This document shows positions 35,777 through 46,223 of a DNA stretch of 64,000 nt, piece after piece (positions within the stretch are counted from its first letter, which is position 1; each line of letters opens with the position of its first letter). Both the position numbers and the translations under genes were made by a program. The notes under the pieces were generated by a model. It did no database searches. It was not told where the DNA came from and saw only the letters and a program-made list of their open reading frames with translations. The stretch comes from Ichthyophis bannanicus. Its lineage: Eukaryota; Chordata; Amphibia; Gymnophiona; Ichthyophiidae. Location of the stretch: the NCBI GenBank assembly GCA_033557465.1, contig CM066039.1, positions 50,683,788-50,747,787 on the forward strand, read 5' to 3'.

Positions 35777-37134
35777 CATATGTTGCAACCCTCACCTCTG
35801 ACTGAGCCTCCAGGCCTCAGGACACACCCTTTTGCACAGATGAGAGGCCTGATTAATGCCAACTGCCATAACAGTCGTATCCATGGCAACACTGTCAGAC
35901 CACTTAGCACACCTGCAGCCTATAGAGAACTAGGCTCAAGTGGAGGGCTGGCCTCTGTGAATGTCCAATTCATTCACTTAGTTGGTGACACTGGAAGGAT
36001 TCTGTGATTTACCTGCATGCATGTTGCTCTCATCCCATACGCAATCCAGGGGACTCTCTGCTCCATGCAGTGTATGCACATACAGGCAGGTCCATATCAG
36101 GCAAATTTTCACACAATAATTACCATCTCAACACTTTCTACTGATCATTGGCTAAAGCATTCAGCAGTACATTGCCTATAATCCCGAATGATAGTCCAAA
36201 TGGGCCTGTGTGCCTGATTGTGACAGTGGATCACTGACTTCTGAATAGTGTGTGCACAATCCAGCTACTGAAATGGCACCATATGGGAAGGCAGTTCCTG
36301 GCGGTAAATGTTGGGGTGGTGGGAGGAGTGGGGGAGACAGAACCATACATGTTTAGAATGTGCCCTTCATAGGCGGCATTCCTAGCCAAAGCCTATGTTC
36401 ACGTGGCCAGCAGCTATGTGGGCCTACTCAGTGCCTACATATAGTAACATAGAAACATAGTAAATGACGGCAGATAAAGACCATGTGTTACATCAAAGGG
36501 CCTGCATGACAGCCTCACTGGCTTCTCATGGGCACCAAGTGTGACGGTCACAAGAATATTGTTAGAGTACAAAGAGGCAGGGAATGGTGGTGTGTGTGTC
36601 ATCAGCAATTGTTCCAACATCCAACACCATGTCAAACCTGCCATGCTTCCATGCGCTCTTGGGTGGGGGGCAGACAACACGTCTGCAGCATGGGAGAGTA
36701 CAAGTGCTGCACTGGCCAATTTTGCAGTGTCCATGGCTAGGGACATGACATTATATGGGAGTACAAGTATGGCATTATGTTCAATGCTCACTGCCATATT
36801 TGTGTATGTGACAGACGTAGCCCACTGTGGGCCAGCATGTACTCTCAGCCTGTCTCTGGTACACTTTCCACTGTGCCTCGCATTGCATAAGCAGTCCCCA
36901 AGTCCAAAATAAAAGGGTACATAAGGAAGAGCAGAGGATTCTGGGTATTATCTAAAACAGAGCAGCTTATACAGCATGTATATAAGTCGGAGGTAAGGTC
37001 AATGGCTGAGCCATCTTAGCGTGGGACTGCCATGGGCATGGCCTGGGTGCACACATCTATAAATGCTGAGAGACCACTTTCACTCTGACTGAGCTGTGAA
37101 CATGTCACGGCTATGTATTGACATGGTGCTATAC
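35777..37134. other. No gene recognised
   Basis: Unassigned flank of the Polinton. The frames at 36435-36912 on both strands overlap each other and show no family features. Confidence 0.4.
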
Positions 37135-37140
37135 AGGGTC
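37135..37140. repeat. Left target-site duplication AGGGTC
   Basis: It is identical to 57232-57237 and directly abuts the TIR. Its length of 6 bp agrees with retroviral-type integrases of Polintons. Confidence 0.9.
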
Positions 37141-38661
37141 AGTAGTATAATGGGTACACTACTCGTCAAACTGATTGACAGGTGAGATAAGGATGACAGG
37201 AGCCAATCAGCATTCACTTCCGGTCTATGTCCCGCCTTAGGCCACGCCCCCTCCCATAGAAGTGAATGGTGAGTTAGCCCCGCCCACTCCCGCCCCCAAA
37301 ATGTTGACAGGTACCAATCAGCGCCCACTTCCGGTGTATGTCCCGCCTTAGGCCACGCCCCCTCCCATAGAAGTGAATGGTGAGTTAGCCCCGCCCAGCC
37401 CCGCCCACTCCCGCCCCAAAATGTTGACAGGCACCAATCAGCGCCCACTTCCGGTGTATGTCCCGCCTTAGGCCACGCCCCCTCCCATAGAAGTGAATGG
37501 TGAGTTAGCCCCACCCAGTCCCGCCCCCAGGCATGGCCACCGCCCCCCCACTTGACACACCCCTGCCCCCGCCCCAAGGATGACATCATCCAATCAGCAT
37601 ACTCTTCCGGGGGGGTGTCACACCCATGCCACGCCCCACAATATGGCATTAGCCAATCAGCACCCACTTCCGGGGTTTGTGCTACACCTACAGCCTCCCA
37701 CCCTCCTCCACGCCCCCTGCCTACATCATCGGAAATGACATCACCGGAAACAGGGCGTCATCAGAAGAGGGACTGTCCCTTTTTTGCTGACATCAGCGGA
37801 AACAGTATGGCTGACTCCGGAAATGTGTTTGTGCTTCTGCTTAATACTGAAAAACAAAAATGCTTTTCTCTCTGTCTCTCTCTCTCTCCCACACAGACTC
37901 AGTTGTTTCTTTCTCACACAAAAACTGATTCCTAGCACAGAGAGACAGGCAAGCTAGAATCTTTTTTCTTTCCAAAATGCAATTAGCACATCTTTGTTAG
38001 AGGGATCACCCTCTCACCCTCAACCACGCCCCTGCCTACATCATCGGAAATGGACTGTCCCTTTGTGCTGACATCAGCGGGGAGCAGTGTGACTGACTCC
38101 GGAAATGTGTTGTTGTTTTTTTGCTTCTGGTTAATGTTTACACCTGCAAAAAAAAAGCAGGAACCCCTGGAAAAATAAAATGCTTTTCTCTCTCCCACGG
38201 CACCAGTTCTTATTTCTCACAAAAAGATTCACGGCACAGAGAGACACAATTTTCTTTACAAATGCAATTACAAATGCAATTGTTAGAAAAACTAGTGCGG
38301 TCCATGTGATAGAAGTATTCTGACAGACCTGTAGAGTTCAGACTGAAATACAGAGAGACCTGAGTTCAAATCCCCCTAATACAGCTATTTTTTTGAGAGA
38401 GCCGAGTTCAAATCCAAATACAGCTATTTTTTAGTGGCTTTGAAAAAACCAATACAGAGAGACAAGCCTGGACATGTCTCTCTAGGGTGTGGTAACACGT
38501 GATTGGTTGAAACAAGAGGTCTGTTCTGAGCATGCTCCAGGTGTTCTGAGCATGCTCCTGCTGTAAGGGGAGCATTTTAACACAGACTTTCAGAAAGGAA
38601 AAAATGGCTCTTTTTGGAACACCAAGCAGAATTTCCAGCAGGGCACACAACATTAATTACT
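37141..38661 (+). repeat. Polinton left terminal inverted repeat
   Basis: This TIR of about 1.5 kb matches 55856-57231 and 50473-53692 in inverse orientation. The inner limit is 'cattaattact' at 38661, 58 bp inside the first gene, so the start of that gene lies within the TIR. The outer third has 120-bp tandem units. The inner part has AG-rich and 'gagttcaaatcc' segments, and an 'ttctgagcatgctc' repeat just before the first ATG. Confidence 0.9.
37191..37670 (+). promoter_or_regulatory. Tandem CCAAT/GC-box/ETS-like units in the left TIR
   Basis: CCAATCAG followed closely by a CTTCCGG core occurs five times (starting near 37203, 37314, 37434, 37590 and 37654). The first three are in 120-bp units that also contain 'gccacgccccctcccatag' and CCCCGCCC boxes. 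CCAAT, GC-box (Sp1-type) and CACTTCCGG (ETS-type) sites are typical of strong TATA-less vertebrate promoters. The same array on the right TIR points the other way, toward the integrase. A promoter role is inferred from motif content and position. Confidence 0.55.
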
Positions 38662-39593
38662 TCCTTAAGGATCATGATGCTGTTGCAGAGGGGTATCCAC
38701 CGATTGAAAATCCATTTGAACTACAGGAGAGTCTGGCAGATCCTCCGCCAGAAATAGCAGCTTTTGTGGATTATCCAGATGCCCAAATATTTTTCAACTC
38801 TCAAGAACCCTACGATTCTGGCACAGAACTTGGCTTAACATCTGACAACACAATGGACCTGGAGGATATAGAATTATATCACGCCACTGTAGATGCAGAA
38901 ACAAACTGTTTATTGGAAGACCTAGGATCAGCAGAGGTAAGAGAAGTTTTTTTATTTAGAAAAGTGTTATAGAAGAAACAGCAGTTCACACTGACATTAT
39001 TTTGGGTTGTTTTTTTTTTGTAGGGAAGTAACGAATCTCTGCTCCTACAGGGGCACATACAGACTGCCAATCTACGCTGTTTGTGCTTTCTCTGTACATA
39101 TCAAAGGGAGGCATTTGATGTCATAGCCAGTCAAAGGGATTGTACAAAACCTGATGAAATAAACAGATTTAAATCTGTTATACAAACAACGGTGGCCTGT
39201 ATTATCAAGAAATGCTGGCAGGGCGTTATGCATAGAGACTGTGCAGCGTGTGTAATACATGCTCCAGGCCAAAGACACCATGACTGTTTAAAGTGGGAAC
39301 GCAATGAAATACATCAGAAAATCCATAAAGCTTGTAACAGGTTGTGTCTAGGACCTATTTTAAATGTTGCCATGATTGCGGGTCATAAAATGAAAGCAAC
39401 TGTCCTAGTTTATGAAAATTTGAATTTTTTGTTTGAACTCGTCAGAGATTTTAACAACAGTAGAAACCCAGGACAACTGCTCAATATTTTGCTTAATTCT
39501 GTGGCAGACAGCGAAAAAGAAATAGTGGAAGGCTTAATCTGTGACAGAGATTATAGATCGTTCTTTAAAAACACCAAGTTCTGTAAAAATTGA
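38604..39593 (+). CDS. Two-exon early-type gene of unknown function
   Basis: Exon 1 (38604-38936) ends in GCAGAG followed by a GTAAGA donor. An 87-bp intron ends in a long T-run and TAG at 39023. Exon 2 (39024-39593) continues in the same phase (333 nt, then 567 nt plus stop), giving 300 residues. The start codon and about the first 19 codons lie inside the left TIR. Exon 1 is acidic (Asp/Glu-rich, as in activation domains). Exon 2 is richer in Cys and His, with CLCFLC, a CAAC with nearby His, and HHDC, suggesting metal binding. There is no LxCxE motif. Position and composition recall the variable early or 'oncoid' genes of adintoviruses, but I do not recognise the family. A polyadenylation signal follows at 39732. 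Confidence 0.7.
38937..39023 (+). other. Intron of the early-type gene
   Basis: A GTAAGA donor and a polypyrimidine run ending in TTTGTAG bound 87 bp. Reading through the donor gives a stop after about 11 codons. Both sides are in phase 0. Confidence 0.75.
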
Positions 39594-39731
39594 CTTTTTA
39601 TGAAAATGTATGTATTTCCAGAATCTATTAGTTGAACATACAGATGAACAAAAATTATATGTATGCCTTTTATTTTTTTTAAAACTTGTAATGCTCAAAT
39701 GAATTTCACAAGATGAAAACATTTTATTTGA

Positions 39732-39737
39732 AATAAA
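39732..39737 (+). terminator. AATAAA polyadenylation signal after the early-type gene
   Basis: It lies 139 bp after the stop codon in AT-rich DNA. A G/T-rich 'atgtgtggtgtgttttagg' follows about 15 bp downstream, as expected for a cleavage element. Confidence 0.65.
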
Positions 39738-39940
39738 ATATTTTGAACCTATGTGTGGTGTGTTTTAGGAATGATTAGTTAATTAAACCTACAATGGTTT
39801 GTCTGGAAAAAAAATGGGGCCTCCAGGTGTGTCCTAAACAATAGGCCATAAGATAAGAATGTGCAGAACTGTCGTGTAACTAAAATCCACTTAAGACGTC
39901 TGGGAAATGGGTGGGAATGTGTATTAGCCACATACACAGA

Positions 39941-39947
39941 TATATAG
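39941..39947 (+). promoter_or_regulatory. Possible TATA box of the DNA polymerase transcript
   Basis: TATATAG lies 149 bp upstream of the proposed polymerase ATG at 40096, in the only stretch between the early-gene polyadenylation signal and the first exon. No further evidence is visible. Confidence 0.4.
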
Positions 39948-40095
39948 CATCTATTACACTGTGCTGTCTGCGAAAAAAAGGCATTGTGAATTAGCCAGGT
40001 CGTATGATAAGCTTATGAGATCCAGTATATTTCAGCAGCCAGAAAAGATCACACAGTCTCTATAGCTTGTATCATCTGCAACTTTTTCTTCAGAC

Positions 40096-43000
40096 ATGGT
40101 GAGTCTTTTTTAAAAATATTGTTGGCTATGTAATGTTTCTGTCTCTTATGATTGTCTTTAAAAAATAGGAGCAGAAAAAGGGGGTTACAAATAAACTTTC
40201 TCTTACAAAAAGAAGGCGGCAAAGAAATTTAAAAGGTATGTCCTGTGTTGTTTTAATTTTCTAACAGCTATGTTCTTTATAATGTGTTTCAGAGGACAGC
40301 CTCAACCTGTAATCTTTTTTATTTTAGACCAAGAAGATGCTACAAAACAAGATGGCCAGTCTAACCAACAGACGGTACCTTACAGAAAGCCAAAAGACAA
40401 ACAGAATCGTGAGTATTCCAGTTTTATCCAGCACCTAGATTTTAAGGTCTCTGTAAAAGTATTAGCCCCCACGTTTTCTTTTTCAGACCGAGAAAATGTT
40501 AGAAAATCAGCGGCTATGGGAGAGAAGTCTAACAGGAAAAGATCACGCAGCGATAGTTTTTCTGACGGTGAATCTACACACGCCGGTACAGAATACGGAG
40601 GGCGTGGTGAAAGCCGTGTCTTTGATCACAGTGTTTCAGAGGACAGCGCAAACAATCATGCATTAGGCCTCGCTGAAGAATCAGAACCAGTTAGCTATGT
40701 TCAGTTTGTGAAAAGGTGGGATCGTAAATTGGACAAGTTTAATGGTGTAATTTATTCAGAGGAATTTCGGTTTATTAATTTAGACAGGATAACATCATTA
40801 TCTGAGGCTCAATTCGCCATTCGGCAAGGTATTCAACATATTCTGGATGAGGTTAGCAGCCGGGTTTCACCCGGTGATTATGTACAGGTGCATCTACACT
40901 CATCTCTTTTCCACAATTCCTTATATTCTGGTAAGTTAAACCCCGAGGCATTAGACGCTGACGATTTCTTAAATCAGATCGCTAAACTCCTTCAGAGTCA
41001 CAGAGAAATCCAGGTTTGTGATATATTCCGGGTTGTTGTACTTGTCATAAGAAATCGGGGTGGGGGTGCTCGTAGGGTCTTAAAGACCATACCGTTTAGC
41101 CATATTATTCATAAGAAAAGGATGTATTTGATAGACTTGAACAACACTGATAATAGCCTGTGTTTTGCAGGTAGCCTCACAGCCCTCATGTCACAGGTAA
41201 AAATGACAGATGTCGAATTGTTAGAAGGTGCTAAAAAACTACATAACGAATTGGGGTGGCCGGTACATAGAAAAGTCATGCTCGATGATGTAGCAATATT
41301 TGAACAGCATTTAAAGATAAACATACGCGTTGTGCTTTACACAAAATCATGGGTTTGTTTTAAGACATCAGACAGACCTGTGTTCCCTAAGACTGTGTTC
41401 TTGTTGCTACACGATGACCATTTCTATGGTATAACCGATGTCAAAAAATTCTATGGGGAGCGCAACTTCTGTAGTTACTGTCAGAAACCGTACAGTCACG
41501 ATCATAATTGCACATTATGGTGCCGTCTTTGTTTGACACTAACGTGTACGAATAATGTTGGTGTACAACAGAGATGCCCTAATTGCAAACTCTTTTGCCG
41601 TTCTAAAGAGTGTTTAGATAGACACGCGGATCTGGCTCTGAAAAAAGAAGTGGCGTGTTTATCTAAGATACTGTGCCAGAAATGTGAGTCTTATGTGGAC
41701 AAGAAACATAAGTGCAAGGGCCGTCATTGTAAACTATGTCGCGAGCCCCTAACCGGGGATGGCGTCCACTTATGTTTTATGACCCCTATTGGTAAAACTG
41801 AAACATCTGAAAAGTATATTTTTTATGACTGTGAATGTATGCAAGAAACAGGCTGGCATGTCCCTAATTACATATATGCGACGGACTTAAATGATGAAAG
41901 AAACTGGGAATTCAAGGGTCTCGAATGTATTTCTGCCTTTATACAGATTTTTTGTGACAAAAAATTTAAAGGTTACACCTTCATAGCCCATAATTCCAAA
42001 GGTTATGACGGATATTTTGTTCTTAAACAACTGCTTAAGGAAAAGATGGACACGAGGCTGTTGGTTCAAGGTGCTAAACTTTTACAAATTACCGTTGAAC
42101 CTCTGACTATCCGTTTTATAGACTCTCTAAATTTCCTGCCTATGAAACTTAGCAAACTTCCACAAGCCATGGGTTTTACAGGCAGCAAGGGGTACTTTCC
42201 ACACTTTTTTAATACGCTGAAAAATCAAAATTATGTGGGTCCCATGCCGGGTGTTGAACATTACGGTGTGAGTAACATGTTGCCTGAAGAAAAAGATGAA
42301 TTTTTACAATGGTACAAGGACAATCGGCATAAAACTTTTAATTTGCAAAAAGAGCTGGCTTATTACTGCCAGCAGGATGTATCTATTTTGCGACAGGCCT
42401 GTGTTCTCTACCGAGCTGAAATCATGAAAATGACAGAGAAAGAAGTGTTTGTAGAGCAGGGTGACATCTCAGAAATTCAAACAAGGTGTTTAGACCCTTT
42501 CCAATATATAACCCTTGCATCTGTATGTATGGCTATGTTCAGATTCATGTTTTTAGAACCCAAGACTGTGGCACTCATCCCACCAGATAACTATCACCGG
42601 CAGACGAAGAGATATTCAACCCCCTCTATTCAATGGCTGATGTATGTGGAGGCCAAAGAAAATATACAGATCACACATGCTCTGAAAGGTGGTGGTGAAA
42701 AAAAGGTGGGGGCTTATTTTCTTGATGGCTATGCCGTGATCGGTGGGGTAGAAACAGCTTTTGAATTTAATGGTTGTTTTCACCACGGCTGTCCGAGCTG
42801 TTATAACGATAAAGACCAGAATCCTATAGCAGCCACGACCTATGGTTTTCTTTATTACAAAACACAGCTAAAAGCTGCATTCCTGGAAAGCCGTGGGTTC
42901 AAGGTCATAAGTCTATGGGAGCACGAGTGGAAGCGGATGGTAAAAGAAAATGATGGGGGCTGCGCAGATTTCCTGGCTGACTCCGCATTACCGCAACCTC

Positions 43001-44349
43001 TGATTCCACGAGATGCCCTTTTCGGGGGTAGAACAAATGCCATTTGTCTGTACCACAAAACAAGGCCTGGGGAAAAAATACACTACTATGATTTTACCAG
43101 CCTATACCCTTTTGTCAATAAAACAAAGGAATATCCAATAGGCCATCCAAAAATCATTTATGACAAATTTGGCCCCCCTACAAAGTACTTTGGTTTTATA
43201 AAAGCAAAAGTATATCCCCCACGAAAGCTCTTTTTCCCAGTGTTACCCATACGGTTGGGCGGTAAGCTTATGTTTCCGCTGTGTCACACGTGTGCTGACA
43301 CACGGCAACAGGAAATGTGTGCCCACACGGATGAGGAGAGAGCTTTTGTGGGGACTTGGTGTACGGTGGAGATGAATTTAGCCATTGCAAAAGGGTATGT
43401 GGTTGTTGAAATCTATGAAATCTGGCATTTCGAGCAAAAATCTGATCATCTCTTTTCCGAATACATCAAAATGCACCTCCGTCAAAAACAAGAGGCTTCT
43501 GGCTACCCTCGATGGTGCAATGATACTGAAAAACAAAATGTGTACATAGCTGATTTCTTTAGAAAAGAGGGGGTGTGTTTGCGTACAGACCAGATTAATG
43601 TAAACCATGCTAAGCGTCAAATAGCAAAACTTTTCTTAAATTCCCTGTGGGGTAAATTTGGTCAAAGAACAAACCTGCCTACCACAAGCATTGTGAAAGA
43701 ACCTGATGATCTCTTTAAATATCTGTTTTCTCCTGAATTTGAGGTTTCATCATGCGATTTTATTGATGATGAAACAGCCTGTGTGTCTTGGAGGCACTCA
43801 AAAGACCAGTGTATATTGTCGGGTAGCACCAACGTTTTCATTGCCTGTTTTACAACGGCTTATGCACGCCTGGAGTTGTACAACCTTCTAGATAGTTTGC
43901 AAGAGCGCTGTCTGTACCATGATACAGATTCTGTGATATTTCTAAGTCGAGAGGGTGATTGGAACCCATCTTTGGGCGATTATTTAGGTGAGCTCACAAG
44001 CGAGATACCCTCAGATGAACATATCACAGAGTTTGTATCAGCGGGGCCTAAAACATACGGCTACAAGCTGTCAAGCGGGAAGACCTGTATGAAAGTAAAA
44101 GGGATTACGTTAAACGTAGAAAACTGCCAGAAAATCAATTTCACTAGTTTGAAAGATCTAGTTTTGGACTACAAGCCTGGGACAGCAGATTTATCCCAGA
44201 AAAAGATAGGAGTACAACAACCTGGTATTATAAGAAACAAAAAGGGTTGGACAATAGAGACTGGTGTGATTAAAAAAACACAAAAGGTTGTGTATGACAA
44301 AAGGGTGAAGTTGGAGGATGGCTTTAGCACATTACCCTATGGATACTAG
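40096..44349 (+). CDS. polB: Protein-primed family B DNA polymerase, spliced 5' end
   Basis: Proposed exons are 40096-40098 (the ATG alone, then GTGAGT), 40169-40235, 40328-40408 and 40487-44349. They add up to 4014 nt, exactly 1337 codons plus stop, and all junctions keep frame. Lys/Arg-rich N-terminal stretches look like nuclear targeting signals. A Cys/His cluster spans about residues 379-480. Exonuclease motifs follow: FYDCEC (D498), HNSKGYDG (D558) and YCQQD (D681). Polymerase motifs are DFTSLYP (D919), KLFLNSLWGKFG (K1098, N1102) and YHDTDS (D1196, D1198), then KVKG. All catalytic residues are present. It copies the element from a protein primer. Unspliced, a start at ATG 40516 is possible (1277 residues). 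The end overlaps the ATPase gene. Confidence 0.93.
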
Positions 44350-45022
44350 CGTGGTGGATGTGCGCTGGTCACATCCTTTTTCTTGTATTTTAGCGGGGCC
44401 GTCCAATTCAGGCAAGAGCTTCTTTGTTAAAAAGATGTTAGAACATGCTGGTCGTGTATTGACTGTCATGCCTAACAATATTGTGTGGTGTTACAGTTGC
44501 TGGCAACCTCTGTATAAAGAAATGTTAAATAAATATCCTTTTATTACATTTATGGACACTTTGCCTGATACTTTTAATGATGAACGGCTGTTTCCAACCA
44601 ATAAAGTAAACTTGGTTATTGTTGATGACCTAATGGATTCTGCCTGTAAAAGTGATGAAATAGAGAAAGCCTTTACCAAGTATGTGCATCACAGAAACCT
44701 GAGCATCATATATATTGTTCAAAATGTTTTCTGCCAAGGTAAAGCAAGCCGAACTATAACTTTAAACACCAAATACATGGTGCTCTTTAAGAATCCTAGA
44801 GATAAGTTACAGATTGCCATTCTAGCCAGGCAGATGTACCCTGGAAAATCAAAATTCTTTTTAGAAGTCTTTGAAGATGCAACCAAAAAGCCGTTTGGGT
44901 ATCTCGTCGTGGATTTAAATAACACAACGCCTGAGGCTTACAGACTGAGGACGGATATCTTCCCGCCAGATTGGACCACGGTATACTGTGAAAAACCACA
45001 AAACTCACATAAAAAGAAATGA
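44318..45022 (+). CDS. FtsK/HerA-type genome-packaging ATPase
   Basis: This 234-residue protein is the usual size for Polinton packaging ATPases. Walker A is GPSNSGKS at residues 27-34, and Walker B is NLVIVDD at 98-104. A following helix and the YIVQN segment fit the sensor strand of the A32-like group. In related viruses such ATPases pump DNA into the capsid. The gene overlaps the end of polB by 32 bp from the first ATG. A second ATG at 44339 would leave an 11-bp overlap and may be the true start. The gene is intact. Confidence 0.9.
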   Translation: MALAHYPMDTSVVDVRWSHPFSCILAGPSNSGKSFFVKKMLEHAGRVLTVMPNNIVWCYSCWQPLYKEMLNKYPFITFMDTLPDTFNDERLFPTNKVNLVIVDDLMDSACKSDEIEKAFTKYVHHRNLSIIYIVQNVFCQGKASRTITLNTKYMVLFKNPRDKLQIAILARQMYPGKSKFFLEVFEDATKKPFGYLVVDLNNTTPEAYRLRTDIFPPDWTTVYCEKPQNSHKKK

Positions 45023-45067
45023 ATATGTAACCAACCCCTTCATACATGCCTGTGTGTCTCAGACAAC

Positions 45068-45397
45068 ATGTCTCGCCGTGTAAAGAGAAACCTGCCCCTT
45101 TTAAAACTTTTGGTTCAAGCCTCTCCGCAGCACAGAAGAGCCATCCTGAATACAGCTTCTAATGATTTGGTAGCAGCTATAGTTGAAATCGCTCTCAACA
45201 CCCTAAAAGGTAACATTCCTCTTTCACAACAACAGATAAAGGTTTTAAAAGGGAAGCATCATGCCATAAAGAGTCTGTGCGATAAAAGACTACCCATTAA
45301 AAAAAAGAAGCAATTGGTGAGACAGTCGGGTGGCTTTATCAGGCCCCTGTTAAGTTTTGCATTACCGTTGATAACGGGGCTTCTGACAAACCTCTAA
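45068..45397 (+). CDS. Small basic protein with hydrophobic C-terminus (adintovirus 'X'-like)
   Basis: It has 109 residues. The first two thirds are very basic (SRRVKRN near the start, KKKKQ near residue 80). The end is hydrophobic and glycine-containing (GGFIRPLLSFALPLITGLL), like a membrane-active tail. Small proteins of this layout follow the ATPase in many animal Polintons and adintoviruses, where they are thought to be virion proteins and have been compared with adenovirus pX. Its TAA overlaps the ATG of the next gene (TAATG), pointing to one transcript with re-initiation. Confidence 0.75.
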   Translation: MSRRVKRNLPLLKLLVQASPQHRRAILNTASNDLVAAIVEIALNTLKGNIPLSQQQIKVLKGKHHAIKSLCDKRLPIKKKKQLVRQSGGFIRPLLSFALPLITGLLTNL

Positions 45398-46128
45398 TGC
45401 ATCACGCTGAAAAAATGTACATAGTCCCTAGTCAACAACTTGAGCGTTTGAGAAACCCGCCAGATCGGGATGAAACTATTAGAACCACGACCATCCATAA
45501 GTTAGATGAAGAAATGAAAAACATCCTGCAAAGCGTCGGTATGTCTGAACACGAAAAGGCTAAATGTTACTCAGAAGTGCTACAGCGCTATCTCGTGCTT
45601 AACAGACAGAGGGATATGGAAAAAGAAAAAATAAACTTGTATCTACAGGCACAAGATGAGACATCAACGGCAACACCTCTAGAAAATATTATACCTCCAG
45701 ACCCTGTAATACAAGAAGTGTTAAACAGCATCAATATGCGCTATAGGAAAAATGCTGAGTTGCTGCTTAATAAACTGTTAAAAAACAAGAATGTGGCATC
45801 CTGGGAGGGAAATGGAACATTTGTATACCGGGGAAACCCCGTCAATGGCTCTAACCTACTCGACCTCGTTCGTGGGGCTACGCAGCCCCAAGCTCTTTCA
45901 CAACGAAGAATACCCAGGGGCTGGGAGGAGTTCATGCAAACCCTAGCCGAATTAAATATGCCCTCTACGGTAATGGGTAATGCAGCCAACAGAGATGTAC
46001 TGGCACGCCTCAAAGAGAACCCATCTGTGAAGGCTACTAAAATGTACATGGGTCCGATAAAGAGCAAAGAGCTACTCCCTCACAAAAAACGTAAATTATC
46101 CCACAGATACCGGTGGTTGAGTGTGTAA
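45397..46128 (+). CDS. Conserved Polinton/adintovirus protein of unknown function
   Basis: It has 243 residues and starts in a TAATG overlap with the preceding gene. The N-terminal half is predicted helical and charged (about residues 25-85, EVLQRYLVLNRQRDMEKEK). The C-terminal part has a YRGNPVNGSNLLDLVRG block and a PRGWEEFMQTLAELNMP block, then a basic tail (HKKRKLSHRYR). Proteins with this plan, including the 'nGS-n-ldLv' type block, accompany Polintons in many animals. The role is not known; a structural or assembly role is inferred from position. ATG at 45415 is a second candidate start. Confidence 0.75.
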   Translation: MHHAEKMYIVPSQQLERLRNPPDRDETIRTTTIHKLDEEMKNILQSVGMSEHEKAKCYSEVLQRYLVLNRQRDMEKEKINLYLQAQDETSTATPLENIIPPDPVIQEVLNSINMRYRKNAELLLNKLLKNKNVASWEGNGTFVYRGNPVNGSNLLDLVRGATQPQALSQRRIPRGWEEFMQTLAELNMPSTVMGNAANRDVLARLKENPSVKATKMYMGPIKSKELLPHKKRKLSHRYRWLSV

Positions 46129-46141
46129 AAAATGTATTTTC

Positions 46142-46147
46142 AATAAA
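46142..46147 (+). terminator. AATAAA polyadenylation signal of the rightward block
   Basis: It lies 13 bp after the stop of the last rightward gene, with a second AATAAA at 46163-46168. The converging leftward signal is 50 bp further on. Confidence 0.75.
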
Positions 46148-46217
46148 ATGTTTAAAAACAAAAATAAAAGACTAGACAGTGGTTTCTTTTCAAAAAACCT
46201 CCTTAGAGGGGTTACTT

Positions 46218-46223
46218 TTTATT
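46218..46223 (-). terminator. AATAAA polyadenylation signal of the leftward block
   Basis: On the minus strand AATAAA overlaps the protease stop codon: the TAA at 46221-46219 is part of the signal. The whole gap between the converging blocks is 90 bp. Confidence 0.75.

Noticed and set aside
36435..36912. Host exon candidates on both strands
   Set aside because: Overlapping frames on opposite strands, no splice-site pattern, no recognisable family and no repeat-free context.
37552..37935. Reading frame of 127 codons in the left TIR, with larger counterparts in the right TIRs (53249-53863, 56861-57280)
   Set aside because: The frames come from the GC-rich 120-bp units, change length with unit number and differ between TIR copies. 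The composition follows the repeat, not a protein.
38604..39593. LxCxE-type retinoblastoma-binding motif in the early-type gene
   Set aside because: The Leu-Cys stretch present (CLCFLC) does not match the spacing, and no other candidate was found, so no oncoprotein assignment is made.
39941..39947. A firm TATA-box assignment for the polymerase promoter
   Set aside because: Kept only as a low-confidence feature: the DNA is AT-rich and such words arise by chance.
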